Positions 1 through 8,177 of a DNA stretch of 32,801 nucleotides are shown here, one piece after another. The stretch is from Saprospiraceae bacterium (lineage in GTDB: Bacteria > Bacteroidota > Bacteroidia > Chitinophagales > Saprospiraceae): positions 1 to 32,801 of the forward strand of contig JANQRV010000140.1 of the NCBI GenBank assembly GCA_028284395.1. Direction: 5' to 3'. Position 1 is the stretch's first letter. Every line of letters starts with the position of its first letter. The translations under genes and the position numbers were made by a program. The notes beneath the pieces were generated by a model. The model was not told where the DNA came from and searched no databases. It saw only the letters and a program-made list of their open reading frames with translations.

Positions 1-651
1 TTTCAAGGTGCGATATTGGAGGTGTCCGCTGTTTCGACCGGTCAATTGGAGGGTCAATTGAGTGCCGGCGATGAACTTCGCACCGAATTTCTGCTGGATT
101 TCACCAATGAAGTGAGTGCAGTCAGCAGAAATTTGGCGGCTCCACGGGGCATTCGATTTCAGATCAATCCGGATCTTGAGGTGACCGGATTGTTGTATGG
201 CGGATCGGAGTTCCAGAAATTGGCGGCTGATTTTGCCGACGAATACCAATGGGTATCTCCTCCCGAGGCCTCTTTCGGATTTTACCTGCCCCGAAACTGG
301 ACCTGGGAGTTTAAAGCGCAGCACTTGTTGGCGCAAAAGCAGCAAGATACTGGCATTAAGTTGTGGGCTGGGCCAAGAAATTCAAGTGACTCCGAGCTGG
401 AGGCCTGTCTCCGATCTGTCTATCCCGAGCAGCAGCAACTGTACGCTGGCGTGGCGTCCACGGAGATCCGAGGCAAAAACCTTTGGCGCAGTCAGAGTTT
501 TCTCACACAACAGTCCGGCATGAAGTACCAGCATTTGGTATTGACTGGTGAAACCGCTCATTTTGGCCTGATACTGACCACTCCCTCTGGCAAATTGACT
601 AAAGAGATCCAGGCGGTGGTGCATATGTTGATGGATTCTTTCAGGAATTGA
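1..651 (+). CDS. Unrecognised protein, 5'-truncated by the window edge
   Basis: The reading frame is open from base 1 and in frame with a possible TTG at 16, but no good start is visible, so the gene almost certainly begins outside the window. About 216 residues are visible, ending at TGA 649-651. The protein is soluble-looking, with no membrane segment, and has a mixed alpha/beta composition with several tryptophans and charged stretches. I recognise no family or catalytic motif. It runs convergently into the sensor kinase gene, with only 9 bp between the two stop codons, so no transcription terminator is obvious there. The function is unknown and only the coding status is supported. Confidence 0.7.
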   Translation, partial: FQGAILEVSAVSTGQLEGQLSAGDELRTEFLLDFTNEVSAVSRNLAAPRGIRFQINPDLEVTGLLYGGSEFQKLAADFADEYQWVSPPEASFGFYLPRNWTWEFKAQHLLAQKQQDTGIKLWAGPRNSSDSELEACLRSVYPEQQQLYAGVASTEIRGKNLWRSQSFLTQQSGMKYQHLVLTGETAHFGLILTTPSGKLTKEIQAVVHMLMDSFRN

Positions 652-660
652 TCCGGCCAC

Positions 661-3600
661 TTATTTGAAAGTCGCTACTTCCACCCCGGTCCAGCCTTCT
701 GGCACCCCATCGATCGTGTATTGACTGGCTTTTTTCAGGAAAAGGCGGGCCGTCTGATCTGCATCATTGATCTTCAATATTTGGTTGAAAATAGTCGCGG
801 ATTGCGGAAATTCCCTGGAGAAGAATTTTTCCATGCCGCTTTTAAAATCAATGGCCGTATCCAACTTATGCTGCAATTGTTCCGGAATATCCCCATCAAA
901 GCATTCGTAAATGCCTATCGATTCCTTTTTACCCTTGACCAATACCTTTCCTAGAAACCGGATGTTGAAATCCGCTTTGTCGGTGATCTGTTCCAGGCAA
1001 TCACTGCTTATCAGAATGTTTACTTCGTAGCTTTTGGTGAGTCCCTCGATGCGGGAGGCCGTATTGACACTATCGGAAATGGTAGCGGCATCATTGCGCT
1101 TGGCGTCCCCAATGATGCCCATGATGAGCGGACCGGTGTGGATGCCCATACCCACGCGCAATGGCTGTCGCTCCCGGGCGATGCGTGTTTTGTTGTATTG
1201 CTGCAGTTCCTTTTGCATGGCAATAGCGGCCCGGAGTGCATCTTCCGGCCGATTTTGGAAAATGGCCATAATACCGTCTCCCAAGTACTGGTTGACAAAG
1301 CCACCGTGATTGCGGATGATGGGCCCCATCCTTTCTGCATAGGCATTCACGAATTGGAAGTTTTCTTCCGGGGTCATGGTCTCAGAAAGCGCCGTATAGG
1401 ATCGGATATCGGTAAATAGGACCGTTACGTGGCGTTCCTTCTGGTCACCCCTGCGAATCTCGGTGATGGTATCCCGGCCAATGGCTTTAATAAAATCCAA
1501 AGGTACGAACCGGTTGGCAGCCGTGTGGATGCGGTGGAGGTTGAGATGCGTTTTGATCCGGGCCAGAAATTCATCTTTGGAAAATGGTTTGGTAATGTAA
1601 TCGTTCGCCCCCGTATCCAGGCCTTGGATGAGGTCGGACACCTGTCCTTTGGCGGTAACCATGATCACCGGCATTTCGGATGGGAGGTAGCGTTCCCGGA
1701 TTTTCTGACAAACTTCGTATCCCGTCATATGAGGCATCATAATGTCGAGTAAGATCAGGTCGAAGGGAGGGGCTTTGCGGACAATTTCCAGGGCTTGCTG
1801 ACCACTCATTGCCGAAGTCAGTTGAATGTGGTCCGCTTTTAAGTAGTTTTTGATAACCTGATGATTTACGGGTTCATCATCTACCAGTAGAATGCAAACC
1901 TGGTCTTCAGCCGAAGTAGTCAGACTGATCGCAGGATTTACTGAAGGTGGTGCAGTGGGCAAACCGACAAATGAGTTGGAAGAGGTCGATGGTGAGGCCT
2001 TCGTTTTGAGGTCCGAAGCTGCTTGCGCAATAGCGGGCAAGGTGAAAAAGAAGGTCGATCCCTTTCCTACTTCGGAATGGACTCCGATCTGTCCTCCGTG
2101 TAATGTTACCAACTGCCGCGAGATGGCTAGGCCTAAACCCGTGCCGCCGTATTGGCGGGTACTCGATCCATCACCTTGCTCAAAAGATTGAAAAATTACT
2201 TCCTGTTGGTCTACTGGAATGCCAATGCCGGTATCCTTGACCGAGATCCGGATCATGTCTTCGTCGTCCACCGCAGAAATACTGATGTGTCCACGTTCGG
2301 TAAACTTGATGGCGTTGCCGATCAGATTGTAAAGAATTTGCTGTAATCGATCTTCATCGGCGTATACAGCGGGAAGATTGCCTGGAATGTCGTTGTTTAA
2401 CTCAATGGTCTTGTAGTTGGCCAGGGGCGAACAAGCCCGTAATACTACATCGACCAATGGACGCAGTCCAATCGGTTTTTGTGCCAGTTGTAGGTCGTGG
2501 TTTTTTACTTTGGAAAAATCCAGCAAATCATTGACCAAGCTGGACAAACGTTTGCCGGAAGCAATGAGCATACCGAGATTTTCCTGGTCTTCGGTATTTC
2601 CGGATTTCTCCAGCAACGATTCGGCCAGGCCGATCATACCGTGCAATGGCGTACGTAACTCATGGGAGGTGTTGGCCAGGAATTGATCTTTGAGCTGGTC
2701 AATTTGCTGAAGGCGATCATTCAGTTGCCTGGTGCGGATCAATTTCCCACGTTGAGCCTGGGTTCGCCAACGATAAATCAACCAAAGGGCCATTAAGGAA
2801 CTAAGTCCGTAGAGGACATAGGCTACTTTGGTTTTCCACCACGGCGGGCGAATTTGGATTTGCAGCGAAATGCCATCGTCGTTCCAAACACCATCGTTGT
2901 TCGAGCCTTTGACCTGAAGCAGGTGCTCTCCGGGATTCAAATTGGTAAAGGTGATTTTGGGATTGTTACCTAGGGGTATCCATTGCCCCCGGGTATTTTC
3001 CAGTCGATAGGCGTATCGATTCTTCCATGCCTGTTCGTAGTTAAGGGCGGCAAACTCGAATTCCAGGACCTTGTCCCGGTAGGTAAGGTTGATAGGTTCA
3101 TTCTCCACAAAAAAGTGATTGGTAATCGCACCGCTGTTTTCTTCCTGCGCATTGTGACGGACAAAACGACTGAGGACAATCGGGGGGACATAGGGGTTAT
3201 CTAAAATCTGCTCGGCTTCAAATGCAGTAATACCGTCAATGCTACCAAAATACAGTCTCCCGGTTTGGTCGTCTTTAAGTTTGGCGTGCCAGGCAAAGGT
3301 CAAGGGCAAACCATCACGGGCATCGTAGTTGAGGAAGATTTTACGTTCCGGGTCGAATCTGCTTATCCCCTTATCGGTGCTCATCCAAAGGCGGCCCAGA
3401 TCATCCTCCATCATAGCTTGAATGGTATGGTCTAACAAACCGTCTTCTTCCGAATAGTGATCCATCCGTCGGCTAAGGGGATCCCAACAGTACAAGCCCT
3501 GGTCGGTTCCAAACCATAAATTTCCTTTGCCATCTTCGTAAATGTGTCTGACCCCCCTAATCGAGCGGGGTTCGGCCGTATTTGAATCCGGCGCGAATTT

Positions 3601-5376
3601 TTTGAATGAACGGTTATCCGGATCCAGTCGATCCAAGCCCTGGTCGGTTCCAATCCAAAGATTATTGCTTCTATCTTCATAAATGGCCAATACGAATTGT
3701 CCCGATAGGGAATTCGGATCATTGGGGTCATGGGTGAATCGTTGGAATTGTCCGGTTTCTCGATCCAATAGATTTAGTCCGCCACCAAAAGATCCGATCC
3801 ACAATTGTCCCTTATGATCCCGGCAAATTTGGACTGTATTTCTGGCTGCAAAGCCATCGAGGCCTTCTGAGTTGGGAAGAAAATGTTCAAGCTTTTGCGT
3901 CTTGAAATCCAGAAGATACAAACCATCATCGAAGGTTCCGACCCACAAGCTATCCGGCCCTTCCCGTAGGAGTGCTCGTACTTGATGGCCGCTCAGTGCC
4001 TTTGAGAAATCGTTTTCAAATGAAAAGAAAAGAGGTTGGCCGGCCCGCCGGTTTAGGAGGGCCAATCCTTTTTCTGTCCCCACCCAGATGTTTCCCCGGT
4101 CGTCCTTTTCTAAGGCCCATACGATTACTTTTTCAGTGGTTTCTTCATCGATGTTCTGTGACCTGCCGGAAATGTTTGTGAATGGTTTGGCGTAGGGATT
4201 CAGACGAAATATCCCTCGCTGTTCACCGGTGATACCCCATATCCAGAAGTTTCCCTGCAAATCCTCGAAGAGGCCTTCAATGTCAGTTTGATCGGGAAAT
4301 CCAGTTTTACCTCCACTGATAAAAGACTCATAGCGGCTATTGTCCTGGTCCAACCGTACCAAACCATGGTTCCATCGAAGCCAAAGTGCTCCCCGGCGGT
4401 CTTCAAAGAGCCTGTAGCGGGTGTTATCGGGAAGACCAGTTGGCCTCGGAAACCTTTGCATATTGCCATTTGATGGATCCAATAAGTTGATCCCTTGATC
4501 CCAAGTGCCGACCCAGAGCTTTCCTTCCGGACCATTTATTATTTCGGTAACCATCTTACCCAAATGGGAAGTTGAATTCCCGGGTTGACCGGTATAGTGT
4601 TCAAACTGGAAGGAAGTGGAATCAGGACCCATGCGCACTAGATTAAGCCCGTTATTGGTTGAAATCCAAAGTCTGTTGGCCTCATCTTCATGAATGTCGG
4701 TGACGAAGTTACCGGAAAGGGATCTAGCATCCGCGGGATTGGCATAGAATCGATCAAAATCTCCAGTGGTGCGATCAAATCTGTTCAATCCTTTATTCGC
4801 GGTTCCGATCCAGATATTACTGCGTTGATCTTCAAAGATTTTAGTCAGCCTAAAACTGGATAAAGAACGAGGGATCTCCGGATCATGCTTAAAATATCGA
4901 ACGTCTCCAGTGGCCCGATTCAGCCAAAGAAAACTACCCAGAACCCGAATCCACAAATCTCCTTGCCGGTCTTCAAAAAAATACCAGATCTCACCTTTGA
5001 AGAGCGGTTTTTGTTGTTCCGGGTCGTTGGTAAAATGTTCAAATTGACCGGTTGTCGGATCTAACCGGAATACATATCCTTCCAGAGTCCCTACCCATAT
5101 TTTCCCTTCCTGATCTTCGTGTAATGCCGTAATAAAGGAATGCACTTTCCGATCGGGCCCCTGCGGGAAAAGCACTTTGAAGCGGTAGCCATCGTAGCGG
5201 TTGAGTCCGTCATTTGTTCCGATCCAAAGGAATCCACGGCTATCCTGTAGCATACATCTGACGCTAATGTGTGAAAGACCATCGGAAGTAGTTAGGTTTT
5301 CAAACGATCGATTGGATTGACTTTGCAACAAAACCTGGCTCCAAACGATCAAGATCAGGAGGATACCGGTTCGCAT
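661..5376 (-). CDS. Hybrid sensor kinase: double beta-propeller, Y_Y_Y, HisKA/HATPase, receiver and class III nucleotide cyclase
   Basis: A one-polypeptide signalling chain of 1571 residues. From the chosen start it has a signal peptide (residues 1-20). About 15 two-component-propeller repeats of the WIGTxxGLNRxD type follow, enough for two seven-bladed propellers, then a Y_Y_Y domain (about 735-840) and one membrane helix (about 846-868). The kinase has an H box (SHELRTPLHG, phosphoacceptor H905) and an N box (N1021). A receiver domain has D1211 in LLDIMMPHMTG. The class III cyclase has metal-binding D1323 (FTDIRSYT) and D1367 (YLGDGIMAIF), with SDSVNTASR supplying the Asn/Arg pair. The Lys usual in KxxGD is Gln here, so ATP versus GTP preference is open. 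A helical TPR-like tail ends the protein. Bacteroidota propeller kinases often end in an AraC domain; this one makes a second messenger instead. An ATG at 5416-5418 would add 14 residues; the inner ATG gives a cleaner signal peptide. It lies 96 bp downstream of gpsA on the same strand. Confidence 0.93.
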   Translation of the reverse strand: MRTGILLILIVWSQVLLQSQSNRSFENLTTSDGLSHISVRCMLQDSRGFLWIGTNDGLNRYDGYRFKVLFPQGPDRKVHSFITALHEDQEGKIWVGTLEGYVFRLDPTTGQFEHFTNDPEQQKPLFKGEIWYFFEDRQGDLWIRVLGSFLWLNRATGDVRYFKHDPEIPRSLSSFRLTKIFEDQRSNIWIGTANKGLNRFDRTTGDFDRFYANPADARSLSGNFVTDIHEDEANRLWISTNNGLNLVRMGPDSTSFQFEHYTGQPGNSTSHLGKMVTEIINGPEGKLWVGTWDQGINLLDPSNGNMQRFPRPTGLPDNTRYRLFEDRRGALWLRWNHGLVRLDQDNSRYESFISGGKTGFPDQTDIEGLFEDLQGNFWIWGITGEQRGIFRLNPYAKPFTNISGRSQNIDEETTEKVIVWALEKDDRGNIWVGTEKGLALLNRRAGQPLFFSFENDFSKALSGHQVRALLREGPDSLWVGTFDDGLYLLDFKTQKLEHFLPNSEGLDGFAARNTVQICRDHKGQLWIGSFGGGLNLLDRETGQFQRFTHDPNDPNSLSGQFVLAIYEDRSNNLWIGTDQGLDRLDPDNRSFKKFAPDSNTAEPRSIRGVRHIYEDGKGNLWFGTDQGLYCWDPLSRRMDHYSEEDGLLDHTIQAMMEDDLGRLWMSTDKGISRFDPERKIFLNYDARDGLPLTFAWHAKLKDDQTGRLYFGSIDGITAFEAEQILDNPYVPPIVLSRFVRHNAQEENSGAITNHFFVENEPINLTYRDKVLEFEFAALNYEQAWKNRYAYRLENTRGQWIPLGNNPKITFTNLNPGEHLLQVKGSNNDGVWNDDGISLQIQIRPPWWKTKVAYVLYGLSSLMALWLIYRWRTQAQRGKLIRTRQLNDRLQQIDQLKDQFLANTSHELRTPLHGMIGLAESLLEKSGNTEDQENLGMLIASGKRLSSLVNDLLDFSKVKNHDLQLAQKPIGLRPLVDVVLRACSPLANYKTIELNNDIPGNLPAVYADEDRLQQILYNLIGNAIKFTERGHISISAVDDEDMIRISVKDTGIGIPVDQQEVIFQSFEQGDGSSTRQYGGTGLGLAISRQLVTLHGGQIGVHSEVGKGSTFFFTLPAIAQAASDLKTKASPSTSSNSFVGLPTAPPSVNPAISLTTSAEDQVCILLVDDEPVNHQVIKNYLKADHIQLTSAMSGQQALEIVRKAPPFDLILLDIMMPHMTGYEVCQKIRERYLPSEMPVIMVTAKGQVSDLIQGLDTGANDYITKPFSKDEFLARIKTHLNLHRIHTAANRFVPLDFIKAIGRDTITEIRRGDQKERHVTVLFTDIRSYTALSETMTPEENFQFVNAYAERMGPIIRNHGGFVNQYLGDGIMAIFQNRPEDALRAAIAMQKELQQYNKTRIARERQPLRVGMGIHTGPLIMGIIGDAKRNDAATISDSVNTASRIEGLTKSYEVNILISSDCLEQITDKADFNIRFLGKVLVKGKKESIGIYECFDGDIPEQLQHKLDTAIDFKSGMEKFFSREFPQSATIFNQILKINDADQTARLFLKKASQYTIDGVPEGWTGVEVATFK

Positions 5377-5472
5377 TGTGCAGAATTGGAGATTAGGTTG
5401 GCGGTCAATCATAAACATTCACTAAAAATAGCATGTGTTATGGGATCACAACAATTTTTTGCACGAAAATTC

Positions 5473-6474
5473 CTATCCCGGCCCGGCTTCCGACCCAATG
5501 TTCATCCGCAATAGCCCCCTAAATGCATCTCTCGCGGTACTGCCTTCATACAAAACCTTATAAACCGAAGTGGCAATGGGCATGTTTAACTGATATTTTT
5601 CAGCTAGTTTCATGACCACTTTAGCGGTTTTTACACCTTCCGCTACTTCTGCCATTTCTGCAATGATATCCGTTATATCCCGTCCTAAACCCAATTGGTA
5701 GCCAACGGTTCGGTTTCTACTTTTTTCGCTGGAACAAGTTGCTACCAAATCTCCCATGCCAGTTAAGCCGGCAAAAGTAGCGGGTTGTCCCCCCATTGCC
5801 ACCCCCAGCCGGGTTAGTTCGGCCAATCCTCTGGTGATAATTGCCGCCCTGGTATTTTCTCCGGCGCCACTCCCATCTCCCATTCCGGCAGCAATCGCGA
5901 TGATGTTTTTTAAAGCACCTCCTAATTCACAGCCGATGACATCCTCATTGGTATATACCCGAAATAAGCCGGTTTTGAAAATCCTCTGTAGTCTTTTAGC
6001 AATGGTGTCGTCTACCATGGCAATGACGCTGGCAGCGGCTTGACCCACTACAATTTCTTTAGCCAAGTTAGGGCCGGTGAGCACGCCGGCAGGATGTCCC
6101 TCCATTTCCGCTTCAATGACTTCCGTCATTCGCATCATCGTGCCCACTTCCAGTCCTTTGGATAGGCTGATAATGGGTACCCAGGGTCGAATGAAGGGCC
6201 GGGCATCCTTGAGGACCTGGCGAAAATGTTGAGCGGGGATCGCCATTACAATGACGTCTGCATCTCGAACGGTGTCTTTGATCGAGTGACTGGCTTTTAA
6301 GGAAGGCGTTAGCTTGGCTCCCGGAAGATACTTTTCATTTCGATGGTGCTGATTGATCTCGTCGACCGTTGCAAGATCTCTTGCCCAGATTTTTGTGGGA
6401 CAGTTTTTGGCCGTTAGAGAAGCAACGGTCGTTCCCCACGAACCTCCGCCTAGTAGTCCGACTTTGAGTTTCAT
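5473..6474 (-). CDS. gpsA: NAD(P)H-dependent glycerol-3-phosphate dehydrogenase
   Basis: Reduces dihydroxyacetone phosphate to sn-glycerol-3-phosphate in the cytoplasm, the entry step of glycerolipid synthesis. The 333-residue length is normal for the family. The N-terminal Rossmann motif GGGSWG is at residues 9-14, GPNLAKE follows in the middle, and the catalytic lysine is K189 in GALKNIIAIAAG. The C-terminal helical domain contains the conserved ENTRAAIITRGLAE and GLTGMGDLVATC segments. The stop codon is 54-96 bp upstream of the kinase gene, depending on the kinase start, so the two may share a transcript. The gene diverges from the phasin-like operon across a 219-bp intergenic region. Its position beside acyltransferase and WS/DGAT genes suggests it supplies glycerol backbone for storage lipid as well as membranes; that part is inference. 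Confidence 0.96.
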   Translation of the reverse strand: MKLKVGLLGGGSWGTTVASLTAKNCPTKIWARDLATVDEINQHHRNEKYLPGAKLTPSLKASHSIKDTVRDADVIVMAIPAQHFRQVLKDARPFIRPWVPIISLSKGLEVGTMMRMTEVIEAEMEGHPAGVLTGPNLAKEIVVGQAAASVIAMVDDTIAKRLQRIFKTGLFRVYTNEDVIGCELGGALKNIIAIAAGMGDGSGAGENTRAAIITRGLAELTRLGVAMGGQPATFAGLTGMGDLVATCSSEKSRNRTVGYQLGLGRDITDIIAEMAEVAEGVKTAKVVMKLAEKYQLNMPIATSVYKVLYEGSTARDAFRGLLRMNIGSEAGPG

Positions 6475-6500
6475 ATGAAAAAGTTATTTCATCTACTGCT

Positions 6501-6515
6501 CAAGTTAAGAACTTG
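6501..6515. promoter_or_regulatory. Short perfect inverted repeat upstream of gpsA
   Basis: CAAGTT-AAG-AACTTG: 6-bp arms around a 3-bp spacer, 26 bp upstream of the gpsA start. It is in a position to act as an operator or to overlap the gpsA promoter. No regulator is assigned, and a 6-bp palindrome can occur by chance. Confidence 0.3.
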
Positions 6516-6563
6516 TTTGGGTTTTATTCATTCTATCATCCTCCAGCACCCGGGTAGATCTCC

Positions 6564-6592
6564 TGTAACTCGCTTGTAACTCACCTGTAACT
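6564..6592 (+). promoter_or_regulatory. Three direct heptamers TGTAACT with 11-bp period (SARP-type operator candidate)
   Basis: TGTAACT occurs perfectly three times, at 6564-6570, 6575-6581 and 6586-6592, separated by 4-bp spacers (CGCT and CACC). The copies therefore repeat once per helical turn on one face of the DNA. Streptomyces SARP activators such as ActII-ORF4 recognise heptamer direct repeats with 4-bp spacers, the last copy lying about 8 bp before the -10 box. Here the last copy ends 9 bp before a TAnnTTTG element, ahead of the phasin-like operon. The island encodes a SARP/BTAD protein at 16974-17789. The repeat is seen directly; the pairing with that regulator is inference. Confidence 0.65.
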
Positions 6593-6601
6593 TCGCCATT
6601 C

Positions 6602-6609
6602 TATATTTG
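6602..6609 (+). promoter_or_regulatory. Bacteroidota -7 promoter element for the phasin-like operon
   Basis: TATATTTG matches the Bacteroidota sigma-A -7 consensus TAnnTTTG exactly. It lies 84 bp before the first phasin-like start codon. The nearest upstream TTG (6574-6576) is 25 bp away, longer than the usual 17-23 bp spacing, and lies inside the heptamer repeats. This would suit a weak promoter that needs an activator. Confidence 0.55.
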
Positions 6610-6693
6610 TGTTGTCAATGGGAAACAACCCGTAAATGACCCTTTTAAAAAGCGCTGTTTATCGAGTGCTGATCAAAATTTAAACCATCTAAA

Positions 6694-7305
6694 ATGGCAA
6701 CCAAGACAATAAAAAAAGCAACTTTCCAACAAAGAGTCGATCAATTGAAGTCCAACATCGGAGGGTTTCATGACGAGGCTTTGCGGACTTCCGAGAAAAT
6801 GGTAGAAATATCATTAGCATCGGGTTCAAAATGGCAAAGACTACTGGCAAAGGTGCTCGACAAAGGAACGGATTTGTTGGAGAAACAGCAAGATATTGCG
6901 TTGAACACCCTGGAAGAAGTTAAGGGCCAATATTTAGCCGGTAACAAACGTGTTGTAAAGTTGCTCGGACTGGATCAAAGCAAGGCCAAGAAAGCCGCAA
7001 AGCTTCAGAGGGAGCGTCGCTCTCCTTCCAAAAATGCCCCCAAGGCATCAAAAGCCAATCGGATGGTGACCGATCTCAGGACACCGCTTATCCAAGATGA
7101 CTTGAAAGAAATAAAAGGCATTGGGCCGAAGATCGAGTCATTGCTAAATGGTGCCGGTATCAATTCATTTGACCAATTGGCGGCCACTTCTATCGGAGAT
7201 CTTCGGAACATCCTGCAAAGTGCGTCTCCCAGATATCATGCTCTCGATCCTGCGCCCTGGAAAAAGCAAGCCAAAACGGCCGCAGCCAAACGCAGTAATA
7301 AATAG
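6694..7305 (+). CDS. Phasin-like protein with C-terminal helix-hairpin-helix domain
   Basis: 203 residues in three parts. Residues about 20-95 are amphipathic helices of phasin type (SGSKWQRLLAKVLDKGTD, then EKQQDIALNTLEEVKGQ), a surface-coating fold of storage granules. A basic, Ala/Ser/Pro-rich linker (about 100-130) follows. Residues about 137-180 form a helix-hairpin-helix-like domain (LKEIKGIGPKIESLLNGAGI) of the kind that usually contacts DNA. The tail is rich in Lys/Ala. The helical part aligns clearly with the next gene. The start ATG follows an A-rich leader (CATCTAAA). It is the first gene of the apparent operon reaching to 10139. A granule or droplet coat protein that also touches DNA is plausible by analogy with Pseudomonas PhaF and Rhodococcus MLDS; no direct proof is in the sequence. 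Confidence 0.8.
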   Translation: MATKTIKKATFQQRVDQLKSNIGGFHDEALRTSEKMVEISLASGSKWQRLLAKVLDKGTDLLEKQQDIALNTLEEVKGQYLAGNKRVVKLLGLDQSKAKKAAKLQRERRSPSKNAPKASKANRMVTDLRTPLIQDDLKEIKGIGPKIESLLNGAGINSFDQLAATSIGDLRNILQSASPRYHALDPAPWKKQAKTAAAKRSNK

Positions 7306-7355
7306 ATCAATCATTAACCGAGCATAACATTCCATTCATTCTAAACAATATTAAA

Positions 7356-7817
7356 ATGGCCAATAAAACAGTAAAGAAAGAGAACGGCAAATTCGATTTT
7401 TCAGATAGTGCTAAAGCAATCAGAAAAACGGCTAAGTCCATCAATGCACAGGTAAAAGAAGTGGTCAGCGAAATAGCAGAAGACCTGAAGGAGAACGGTA
7501 CCCATTTGAGCAATAGAACGATGGCGCCGGTCAAGAAAGCCTACAACAAGGTAAGCGAAAGAGTCAATCTTGAAAATCTCACCAAAGCTACCAAAGATGT
7601 CAATGATTATACTCTCAAAACGGCAGAAGAAATCATCGATGGCGTCATGGTAAGTAGCGAGAAGTGGCAAGGTGTTGCTGAAAAAGCCCTTAAAGGCGGA
7701 TTAAAATTGGCAGCCAAACAGCAGGAAATGATGTTCGGTACTTTGGAAACGGTCAAAGGTCAGTTGGCCAACAGTTCCAAGCGCCTTAAAAAGTTGCTCT
7801 ACAATAAGCGCGCCTAA
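7356..7817 (+). CDS. Phasin-like protein
   Basis: 153 residues, lysine-rich and almost wholly helical, with no signal peptide, membrane span or cysteine. The segment SSEKWQGVAEKALKGGLK followed by AKQQEMMFGTLETVKGQ matches the corresponding block of the upstream gene in order and spacing, so the two are paralogs. It lacks the helix-hairpin-helix tail. Phasins are small amphipathic proteins that coat polyhydroxyalkanoate granules or lipid droplets. No PHA synthase is visible in the window, whereas neutral-lipid acyltransferases are, so a lipid-droplet coat role is the better guess. The start ATG follows CAATATTAAA, 50 bp after the previous stop. Confidence 0.78.
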   Translation: MANKTVKKENGKFDFSDSAKAIRKTAKSINAQVKEVVSEIAEDLKENGTHLSNRTMAPVKKAYNKVSERVNLENLTKATKDVNDYTLKTAEEIIDGVMVSSEKWQGVAEKALKGGLKLAAKQQEMMFGTLETVKGQLANSSKRLKKLLYNKRA

Positions 7818-7848
7818 GCTAATAAGCTCATACTTAAAGATAACGAAA

Positions 7849-8175
7849 ATGCTGAAGAACAATATTCGAAAAGCATACCGCACCACCAAAAAGGCCAACG
7901 CTATTTTGAGCGAAGCGGGTGGTGTTATGCTCAAGTCTTCTTTCCAGACGGCTAAAGAAATTGCAAAACTTTATCAAAATGCCGGTTTCAAAGCCTTTTC
8001 ATTCGGCAAGGGGATGGTTAAAGAAACGGTCAAACTCGCCATTGCCAATCAAAAGGAATTATTGAAAACTTCCGGCCAGGCTTTGAAGGAGGTTGCTCAA
8101 AGCCTTCGGGAGCGCGAGCCCGAAGTAGAAGAAGAGAAGAAAGAGTTGACTATTGATGACATACTAAAAGACTAA
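7849..8175 (+). CDS. Small phasin-like amphipathic protein
   Basis: 108 residues, mostly amphipathic helix, with the block FSFGKGMVKETVKLAIANQK followed by ELLKTSGQALKEVAQ resembling the helical repeats of the two upstream genes. The C-terminus is strongly acidic (EREPEVEEEKKE) and ends in TIDDILKD. A basic helical body with an acidic tail would suit a lipid-bound protein whose tail binds a partner. The stop codon lies 2 bp before the start of the ArsA-type ATPase gene, suggesting tight translational coupling and a possible physical partnership. The start ATG follows AGATAACGAAA, 31 bp after the previous stop. Confidence 0.75.
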   Translation: MLKNNIRKAYRTTKKANAILSEAGGVMLKSSFQTAKEIAKLYQNAGFKAFSFGKGMVKETVKLAIANQKELLKTSGQALKEVAQSLREREPEVEEEKKELTIDDILKD

Positions 8176-8177
8176 AT

